NCBI RefSeq assembly: GCF_018141185.1
Contig: NZ_CP058560.1
Span: 310,001-374,000 of the forward strand
Reading direction: 5' to 3'
From: Methanobacterium alkalithermotolerans
GTDB taxonomy: Archaea > Methanobacteriota > Methanobacteria > Methanobacteriales > Methanobacteriaceae
Length of the DNA stretch: 64,000 nt
The translations under genes and the position numbers were made by a program. The notes below the pieces were generated by a model. The model worked only from the letters and a program-made list of their open reading frames with translations. It was not told where the DNA came from and did no database searches. Shown here piece after piece: positions 58,130 to 64,000 of this stretch (positions are counted from its first letter, which is position 1; each line of letters opens with the position of its first letter).

Positions 58130-58154
58130 AGATGATGAGGGCAAGTAGTAGAAT

Positions 58155-58236
58155 GTCATGTTGACTTGTGAAAGGCCTGTAACTATATGAAGTTAATGAA
58201 AAATTTAAGACAGGTTTAAGTTTCAGTCCACATGAT
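58155..58236 (+). promoter_or_regulatory. Structured leader of the first endoisopeptidase gene
   Basis: The 5' arm GTCATGTTGACT (58155-58166) can pair with AGTCCACATGAT (58225-58236), which ends 2 nt before the SD. Seven outer and four inner pairs flank one mismatch (one outer pair is G-U). An inner CCTGT/ACAGG pairing is also possible. The second endoisopeptidase leader (60875-60964) has the same arms with the same placement relative to TATA and SD. Confidence 0.6.
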
Positions 58237-58250
58237 GCGGAGGAGGTAAA

Positions 58251-60227
58251 ATTTCGCGAATAAAAAAAATTACAAGCATACTATTTTTATGCTTAATCAT
58301 AGCCAATGGTGGTGGCATATACGCCCTTGATAGTGAAGAGCTACCACCAGTAGAAAACATGGAGCATCCCTCCATGGATCAAAATGATTATATGGAAAAT
58401 CCTCAGGAGGAATATCCAGATTCAAGTGTCTTAGAACCTGAATATGAATATTCTTCTGAGGAAGAGCTTACAGATACTTCTACTGTAGATCCGGAAGTAA
58501 AATATGCTGCTGGTGGAGACACCGAGTCAGCTATTTTAGAAAATGGAGATACCAGTCCTGTAGTAAATGAAGCCAACATTATTCCCACCAGTACTAAAAA
58601 AGAAGCCAGTATCAAGGACATTCTTGATGCTTCTACCAGGGTAAAGAATTTCATAGACCTGCATAAAAGGTTACCTAACTTTGTTACGGTAGCTGGAGAA
58701 CAGGTATTGATAAGTGATTTTCTTTATATCTCAGTTAAAGGACTTCTAGGAATATCCACTGGTCAAAATGGAAATATTGCTTATGAGAGTTATGGTTTAC
58801 CTGCTAATTCATCAGGTACCAGCAACCTGAGAGGCACCATGCTTAAAAAAGATTATCTGGATTTAGCCAGCAGAATCGGTAATTTCATGGATGCTAATGG
58901 GGTTGCACCGAACTTTGGTCGTAGCACTCGAGGAAACATAAAATTTGAATCAGCAGTATATCTTTTTGCCCGGATACTGGATTTCCAGAACATCAACAAA
59001 CAGTTACCTAACTACGCTTACATGGCACCTCTAAATCAGGTTAGAACCACTCCCCTGGCAGATACAGTACCAGTAACACCTGGAAACAATAACACCAACC
59101 CAGGAAACAACACCCCCGGCGACAACAACAACACCAACCCAGGAAACAACACCCCCGGCGACAACAACAACACCAACCCAGGAAACAACACCCCCGGCGA
59201 CAACAACAACACCAACCCAGGAAACAGCACACCTGGAGAAAACACTGAACCACCGGTAGAGGATAGTCCTCTGAAAGTTACTGTAGGTCAGATACTGGAC
59301 GCTGCTAATCGGGTTAAGGCTTTTGTAGAAAAAAATAAGGCCTTGCCGAACTTTGTCACTATTGGTAACATGCAGATTAATATGAGTCAGTTTCTGTATC
59401 TTTTAAGTGCAGGACTGGTGCAAATTAATACTGGATCCAATGGGGATATTGCCTTTGGCGATTTTAAAGCACCTAACGCATCCAGTGGTAATCAATTATC
59501 CAACTCCCTGAACAAAAATTCATATATGGATCTGGCCGGAAGAATTAAGGATTTCATGGAAAACAATTTACAAGCACCGAACTTTGGAAATACCAATAAT
59601 GGTAGAATCAAATTCGAGTCAATGGTATATATGTTCTCCAAGATAATGAGCTTCCACTCCAATCAGGGGAGGTTACCTACTTTTGTAACCCTGGCTGATA
59701 CCAATGCAGTGGCCACCACTTACAACCAGAATCAATCTGCTGGTGGTGGTGGAGATAAGCCGGATTACAGTGCCTATGCCATTTATCTGGCAAATAGTCA
59801 AAACTGTCAGGTCACCAACTCGGCCATAGTTAACCTGGCTAATTCTTTAACCAGTGGATTAAGTTCCACCTGGGATAAAGCTGAAGCCATATTCAACTGG
59901 GTAAGAGACCGTGTAAGTTACAGTTTCTATTACAATACCAGATATGGTGCTTTAGGTACTCTAAACAGTAGAACAGGTAATTGTGTGGATCAATCCCATC
60001 TGGTAGTGGCACTAACTCGTGCTGCTGGAATACCTACCCGGTATGCTCATGGTGACTGTACTTTTTCCAGTGGAAGCAGATACGGACACGTCTGGGCTGA
60101 AATTTTAATTAATGGAAACTGGGTAAGAGCAGATCCTTCCAGTTCCAGAAACCGTTTAGGTGTAATAAATAACTGGAATACTGGAACTGCGTCTATTAAA
60201 GGGTACTACGCGTCCTTACCATTCTAA
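58251..60227 (+). CDS. Secreted pseudomurein endoisopeptidase with four binding repeats
   Basis: A 658-residue secreted protein. A signal peptide (about residues 1-28, KKITSILFLCLIIANGGG) is followed by two pseudomurein-binding repeats, an Asn/Pro/Gly linker of four 13-residue repeats, two more binding repeats and a C71/transglutaminase-like domain with triad Cys578 (GNCVDQS), His613 (YGHVWAE) and Asp628 (RADPSS). It resembles phage PeiW/PeiP, which cut the isopeptide bonds of pseudomurein, so it likely remodels the wall. The start is probably ATT (58251-58253), 7 nt after GGAGG. The first ATG (58359) would lose the signal peptide, and no GTG or TTG lies in between. Confidence 0.9.
   Translation: MSRIKKITSILFLCLIIANGGGIYALDSEELPPVENMEHPSMDQNDYMENPQEEYPDSSVLEPEYEYSSEEELTDTSTVDPEVKYAAGGDTESAILENGDTSPVVNEANIIPTSTKKEASIKDILDASTRVKNFIDLHKRLPNFVTVAGEQVLISDFLYISVKGLLGISTGQNGNIAYESYGLPANSSGTSNLRGTMLKKDYLDLASRIGNFMDANGVAPNFGRSTRGNIKFESAVYLFARILDFQNINKQLPNYAYMAPLNQVRTTPLADTVPVTPGNNNTNPGNNTPGDNNNTNPGNNTPGDNNNTNPGNNTPGDNNNTNPGNSTPGENTEPPVEDSPLKVTVGQILDAANRVKAFVEKNKALPNFVTIGNMQINMSQFLYLLSAGLVQINTGSNGDIAFGDFKAPNASSGNQLSNSLNKNSYMDLAGRIKDFMENNLQAPNFGNTNNGRIKFESMVYMFSKIMSFHSNQGRLPTFVTLADTNAVATTYNQNQSAGGGGDKPDYSAYAIYLANSQNCQVTNSAIVNLANSLTSGLSSTWDKAEAIFNWVRDRVSYSFYYNTRYGALGTLNSRTGNCVDQSHLVVALTRAAGIPTRYAHGDCTFSSGSRYGHVWAEILINGNWVRADPSSSRNRLGVINNWNTGTASIKGYYASLPF
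59085..59240 (+). repeat. Four 39-bp tandem repeats in the linker
   Basis: Four copies of a 39-bp unit encode NNNTNPGNNTPGD; copies 1-3 are nearly identical at DNA level, copy 4 has changes (NNNTNPGNSTPGE). The unit is GC-richer than the flanking gene, and such a tract is likely to vary in copy number between strains. Confidence 0.95.
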
Positions 60228-60841
60228 AATAACCCCCTCCCTTTTTTTATTTTTTTTTAAAATTGATATCTGGAAAGTTTTTAAGTTTTTTTTTAAATAT
60301 TCACTTAAAATTCATTGATTTAGATTCTTTTTTAGTTATTATTAACCGGAAAATGCACTTTTAAAAAATTCTAATTTTATTTGAAATCAGCCCGGGTTTG
60401 CAAAAAAGGATAAATTTTTTTAAAAAATGATATCAGGGCCTTAAAAATACGGTATTAGTTATTATAAATAAGGTTCAGTATTATTGAAAATTAAATCAAA
60501 GTTTTCATTTGTTACAATTTTTCATTCTAAAAAACCTCTGGTATTAAAATCTACCCGGATAGTGATTAATCATGTTATTAATTTTTTAGATTTATTTACA
60601 TAATTTTTTCCTTATTTGAAGTTATTTAAGCAGCTGACTTATGGATTAAAATTTATATCCCCTTAAAATAAACTATAGTAGGCTGTATACGGGATAAATA
60701 GGGGTACTTAGGAGGGGCTGATTAGTAAAATAAATGAATAATGCCCATAGTTTTTTTTAGATATATTGAAAAGCTCAGCTTATGTCCCTTTTAATTTAAA
60801 AAGTTTTATAATGGTCTTTTTCAGGATTTGCTGGCAGTAAC
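60228..60841. other. Intergenic region between the two endoisopeptidase genes
   Basis: About 610 bp. The first 30 bp have long T-tracts (60242-60258) that may end transcription. An isolated AGGAGGGG (60710-60716) is not followed by an ORF. Nothing else recognised. Confidence 0.5.
60242..60258 (+). terminator. T-tract after the first endoisopeptidase gene
   Basis: CTTTTTTTATTTTTTTTT directly after the stop codon region; archaeal termination occurs at such oligo-T runs without need for a hairpin. Confidence 0.5.
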
Positions 60842-60849
60842 TTTATATA
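60842..60849 (+). promoter_or_regulatory. TATA box of the second endoisopeptidase gene
   Basis: TTTATATA, followed exactly 26 nt later by TCATGTTGACT (60876-60886), as in the first endoisopeptidase promoter. Start of transcription is expected near 60872-60875. Confidence 0.7.
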
Positions 60850-60874
60850 GTATAGTGGAGGTTAAAATGGAGTT

Positions 60875-60964
60875 ATCATGTTGACTAGTAATATCTAGTT
60901 ACAGTCCCTGAATCAAATATTTAGATTTAAATTGGTGAAAAAATTTATTTTCAGTCTTCATGAT
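60875..60964 (+). promoter_or_regulatory. Structured leader of the second endoisopeptidase gene
   Basis: ATCATGTTGACT (60875-60886) can pair with AGTCTTCATGAT (60953-60964): six outer and four inner pairs around a TT/TT internal loop. The 3' arm ends 2 nt before the SD. An inner CTAG...CTAG hairpin follows the 5' arm. The leader is related to 58155-58236 at both ends, while the middle differs in sequence and length. Confidence 0.6.
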
Positions 60965-60978
60965 ATGGAGGCGTTAGA

Positions 60979-62610
60979 ATATCGCAAAAAATGAATTTGA
61001 GGGGCATACTATTTTTATGCCTGATTTTAATTAGTATAAGTGGAATTTACGCTGAAGAAGTTCCACCACAAAATGTAAATGCAACCACCAGTAATGCAGT
61101 TACTCCTAATAGTAGCTCTAAGGAAACAATTACCAATCAAACTAAAAATACTACAATATCCAGTATAATAAGTGCCAGTTCAGCAGTTAAAACTCAAATT
61201 GACACTAAAAAAGAAATAACACCCACTGTGAAAGTTTCAATGGAGAATGTGAGTTCCAGTGACTACCTGTACCTCATGGTAAAAAGTTTGAGCACCAATC
61301 CCCATGGATTTACCGGGACGGTGACCTATACCAGTAAACAGGCTGCTACTAATTCCCAGGGTGATAAACTCACCGGTCAATTAGTTTTATCAGAATATCT
61401 GAAACTGGCTCAGGACATAACCAGCTACATGGATACCCATGGTAAGGCCCCGGATTACATGTCTACTAGCAGAGGAAAAATCAAATACGAAGCTTTAATC
61501 TATATTTACTCCCGGGTACTCAATTTTAAAGCCACCCAAAAGAAACTTCCCAACTTCGTATACATGGACCCCATTAATCAGGTTAAAACCGCCCCTGTGG
61601 CTGAAACCAAACCAGTAAACTCCACTCCTGTAACCAATCAAAGCACTGCCAAGCCCACTGCCACATTAAATGATATTAGAAGTGCCAGTGCCAGTCTGGT
61701 TAGTTTCATGGATAAGAACAAAAAGCTGCCTGGCACCGTAATGGTAGGTGGCAAACAGTTGAGCATTGACCAGTATCTATACCTTCTTTCTAAGGGATTG
61801 GTGCAGATTAAAAATGGAGGTACCGGATCCATATCTTATGGTACCTATAATGGTGCAACTAACTCCCATGGTGTGAAGTTAAGTGGGAATCTCCTGCAAA
61901 GTGAAGTCATAAAACTGGCCCAGCAGGTAACCACCTACATGGATACTTATGGTAAATCACCGGACAATATCCAGACCAGTAAGGGAGCTATGCAGTACGA
62001 AGCAATTTTCCATGTTTTTGGTCGGGTGATGTCCTACCAGGCCACCTATAAAAAACTACCTAATTACGTTAGATTGGATGTTTTAAGCAATGTGGTACCA
62101 CTTAAAACATTAAACAGCACTAAACCTGCAGAAAATACCACCAATCCAGTGAACAATACCTCGGTCTTTTTAAAGGCCAGTAAAAATTGCCAGGTAAATG
62201 ACCCTACCATTATTGCCATGGCCAATCAACTGACTCTGGGTGTTAATACCACCTGGGAAAAAGCAGAAGCCATATTCAACTGGGTAAGAGACAACCTGAC
62301 TTACAGTTTCTACTACAATACCAAATATGGTGCAGTAAATACTCTGAAAAATAAAACTGGAAACTGTGTGGACCATTCCCATCTTTTAATTGCTCTTACC
62401 CGGGCAGCAGGTATTGAATCCCGCTATGCCCATGGTACTTGTCAATTCAAAAGTGGAAGTGTCTATGGCCATGTATGGGCAGAGTTATTTATTGATGGTA
62501 AATGGGTAAAAGCAGATGCCAGCAGTTCATCAAATAACTTAGGAGTCATAAATAATTGGAATACTGCTAATGTGGTTATGAAAGGAGTATATTCAGAATT
62601 AAGTTTCTAA
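60979..62610 (+). CDS. Secreted pseudomurein endoisopeptidase with four binding repeats (paralogue)
   Basis: A 543-residue secreted paralogue of the preceding gene's product. It has a signal peptide (LRGILFLCLILISISG, processing near YAEE), four pseudomurein-binding repeats in two pairs (from about residues 55 and 225), and a C71-type domain with Cys463 (GNCVDHS), His498 (YGHVWAE) and Asp513 (KADASSS); triad spacing equals that of the neighbour. It lacks the 39-bp linker repeats. The proposed start is ATA (60979-60981), 7 nt after GGAGG. An in-frame ATG (60991) would keep the signal peptide but is 19 nt from the SD. It probably cuts or remodels the host wall. Confidence 0.88.
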   Translation: MSQKMNLRGILFLCLILISISGIYAEEVPPQNVNATTSNAVTPNSSSKETITNQTKNTTISSIISASSAVKTQIDTKKEITPTVKVSMENVSSSDYLYLMVKSLSTNPHGFTGTVTYTSKQAATNSQGDKLTGQLVLSEYLKLAQDITSYMDTHGKAPDYMSTSRGKIKYEALIYIYSRVLNFKATQKKLPNFVYMDPINQVKTAPVAETKPVNSTPVTNQSTAKPTATLNDIRSASASLVSFMDKNKKLPGTVMVGGKQLSIDQYLYLLSKGLVQIKNGGTGSISYGTYNGATNSHGVKLSGNLLQSEVIKLAQQVTTYMDTYGKSPDNIQTSKGAMQYEAIFHVFGRVMSYQATYKKLPNYVRLDVLSNVVPLKTLNSTKPAENTTNPVNNTSVFLKASKNCQVNDPTIIAMANQLTLGVNTTWEKAEAIFNWVRDNLTYSFYYNTKYGAVNTLKNKTGNCVDHSHLLIALTRAAGIESRYAHGTCQFKSGSVYGHVWAELFIDGKWVKADASSSSNNLGVINNWNTANVVMKGVYSELSF

Positions 62611-62616
62611 AAACCC

Positions 62617-62638
62617 TTTTATTTTTTTTATTTTTTTT
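62617..62638 (+). terminator. T-tract after the second endoisopeptidase gene
   Basis: Long T-runs interrupted by single A residues directly after the stop codon, like the tract after the first gene. Likely archaeal terminator. Confidence 0.5.
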
Positions 62639-63148
62639 AATTGTCTATTTGAAGATTTAAACCAAATCAGGATCCATTTTTACCTTAATTTTATGGTGGA
62701 ACTACTGATTATAGGTATCTACTAATTAAGTAAAGTTATTTTTAAATTAAAATGATTATCTACAAGAGCAGGTTTTCACTTTTTATTCCGGAATCGTATT
62801 TTTCACTGCACTTATACTTAATTCTAGATTATTTTTATAAATTCTTAAGGTTACTAAAAAATTATTAAAACATTTTTTTATAAGTTTTTTTTTTGGCGTT
62901 AAAGAATATATCTGATGGTTTAGAGTTAGTAATAATCATTTAAAAGGTTAAATCACCTGAGAGAAATAATGGTTCATTAAAATCCATCCAGTATTCTTAT
63001 TTTATGTCTTTGGAATAATTTTAAATAATGGCCTTAAGGTCGTTTTTTTAATTTTATATCAGGAAAATATATATGGAAATTTGATTCATAATTATTAATA
63101 TCGTCAAGGCCTTTATTAGGCAATGTTAGGTAACCCTTACATTTAGCC
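62639..63148. other. Intergenic region
   Basis: About 510 bp before the third secreted-protein gene. GGCCTTAAGGTC followed by seven T (63031-63050) looks like a short terminator-type hairpin. No gene recognised. Confidence 0.45.
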
Positions 63149-63155
63149 TTATATA
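63149..63155 (+). promoter_or_regulatory. TATA-like box of the third secreted-protein gene
   Basis: TTATATA with a G-rich run (seven G) just after it. Expected start of transcription is about 63178, which would put the SD almost at the 5' end. The long leader of the two endoisopeptidase genes is absent here. Confidence 0.45.
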
Positions 63156-63189
63156 CCTGGGGGGGCTTTGGTGATTAGGAGGCGATATT

Positions 63190-64000
63190 ATTTCGCGGAA
63201 GGTGAAAATGCTTTGCATGCTTTTAGTGTGCTTTGCATTGTTAAATACCAACGTGATTTTCGCCCAAATGAATGCAACCTCAGTAGATAGTTTTAATAAC
63301 ACCCCTGATAGTTCCTATGGGAATTATGGTGATGAACCAATATTTCACCCTGAAAATACTACCTCTCTTACAGGTGATGCTTGCCCAACAGGGAAAGCAG
63401 AATCTGATAGTGGTGGTAATGTGGTGGATGATTACCTGGAATCGGAAGTTCAGTATGCCGCCTATGGTAATCAAAAAAATGAGTCCCAGCAGTATGCCGC
63501 CTATGGTGATACTGCCGGAGTAGTAAATTATACTCCTGTGGACCTGGTTCCCTACCAGAATTCAACTGGAGCACTGTGGGTGCGTTACTGGAGTATGGAT
63601 GCCATGAATTTAGAGGAATTAAAGGCTGCAGGAATCACAGATATTTTCCTTGATTCTGAAGCTTTGACCAATTCCAAGTACCAGAACTCATCAGCCAGGT
63701 TCTTGCAAAATGCACAGCAATCTGGAATCAGAGTCAGTGTATGGGTCAATTGTTTCAAGCCTAATTCCACCTGGATTGATCCTGCTAATGAATCCTCTGC
63801 CACCTATATTACTGATCTTCTAAGCAGGATTGGTACTTTAACCGGTATGGCTGGGATAAATGGAGTGCACCTGGATTACTTGCGATATCCAGGTAATGCT
63901 TACCAGCAGGTCAATGGAACCACATCTATAAACAGTTTCGTTTCCAGGGTTAGAGATGTTGTTAAAGCCATCAAACCTGATGCATTGCTTTCTGCCGCAT
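63190..64000 (+). CDS. Secreted TIM-barrel protein, glycoside-hydrolase-like (partial at right edge)
   Basis: An ORF of 270 codons running out of the window. A signal peptide (KMLCMLLVCFALLNTNVIFA) is followed by about 100 residues of low-complexity, Asn/Tyr-rich sequence with QYAAYG twice. From about residue 125 comes a TIM-barrel-type domain with LWVRYWS, GITDIFLDSEAL, SGIRVSVWVN and GVHLDYLRYPG, a pattern of putative glycoside hydrolases; Asp in HLDYLRYP is a likely active-site residue. The start is probably ATT (63190-63192), 7 nt after AGGAGG, followed by TCG C as in the two genes before it. GTG 63202 and ATG 63208 are 19 and 25 nt away. Confidence 0.78.
   Translation, partial: MSRKVKMLCMLLVCFALLNTNVIFAQMNATSVDSFNNTPDSSYGNYGDEPIFHPENTTSLTGDACPTGKAESDSGGNVVDDYLESEVQYAAYGNQKNESQQYAAYGDTAGVVNYTPVDLVPYQNSTGALWVRYWSMDAMNLEELKAAGITDIFLDSEALTNSKYQNSSARFLQNAQQSGIRVSVWVNCFKPNSTWIDPANESSATYITDLLSRIGTLTGMAGINGVHLDYLRYPGNAYQQVNGTTSINSFVSRVRDVVKAIKPDALLSAA

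Noticed and set aside
59036..59253. Antisense ORFs across the 39-bp repeats
   Set aside because: They are low-complexity shadows of the repeat in two minus-strand frames, with no SD.
58359..60227. ATG at 58359 as start of the first endoisopeptidase
   Set aside because: It has no SD and would remove the signal peptide encoded in frame just upstream; the SD and the paralogous gene layout point to 58251.
60710..60760. Strong SD-like AGGAGGGG as the start of a small gene
   Set aside because: No ORF of useful length follows in any frame, with normal or AUH starts.

Overview
This window looks like the chromosome of a pseudomurein-walled hydrogenotrophic methanogen of the order Methanobacteriales, most likely a low-GC mesophilic Methanobacterium. 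Three things point there. There is a complete 20-gene Eha energy-converting [NiFe] hydrogenase operon. There are two secreted proteins with pseudomurein-binding repeats and a C71-type pseudomurein endoisopeptidase domain. The promoters are archaeal (TTTATATA boxes) with strong Shine-Dalgarno (SD) sites. No rRNA, tRNA, insertion sequence or true CRISPR array was seen.

Region 1 (1-5966) is a sulfur-handling block: the end of a cysteine desulfurase, an IscU scaffold, two DUF2769 cysteine-rich proteins, a zinc ribbon, a MOSC protein, Thi4, ThiI, a ThiS/MoaD-like carrier and a cystathionine gamma-synthase/lyase. Three consecutive transcription units here carry paired copies of a 12-bp palindrome close to TAACNNTNGTTA, which suggests a common regulator.

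Region 2 (6000-20490, all minus strand) is the eha operon, ehaA to ehaT, followed by a further 6-cluster polyferredoxin and a CBS-domain protein. It contains the hydrogenase subunits (EhaN, EhaO), membrane subunits, 6- and 10-cluster polyferredoxins (EhaP, EhaQ), and soluble members including a formyltransferase homologue (EhaS) and a PfkB-like protein (EhaT).

Region 3 (20795-53105) is a surface-glycan region: two flippases, two tandem GT39-like membrane glycosyltransferases, several GT4 and GT2 glycosyltransferases, three nucleotide-sugar epimerases, a UDP-sugar dehydrogenase, an acyltransferase and a polysaccharide pyruvyl transferase. Among them lie a four-module DUF1616 protein, an AI-2E-type permease, a copper ATPase, a LiaF-like protein and a VapBC-type toxin-antitoxin pair.

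Region 4 (53250-64000) holds a 7TM-PAS-GAF histidine kinase, an SPL-like radical SAM protein and three secreted proteins probably acting on the cell wall, the last cut by the window edge.

The most unusual signal is translational. Five genes (58251, 60979 and 63190 on plus; 11779 and 47671 on minus) have no ATG/GTG/TTG where the SD requires one, and instead place ATT, ATA or ATC there, in frame. In the two endoisopeptidase genes this is combined with a conserved promoter, a roughly 100-nt leader closed by a long-range stem just before the SD, and a mini-ORF that overlaps the SD and stops one base before the proposed start.
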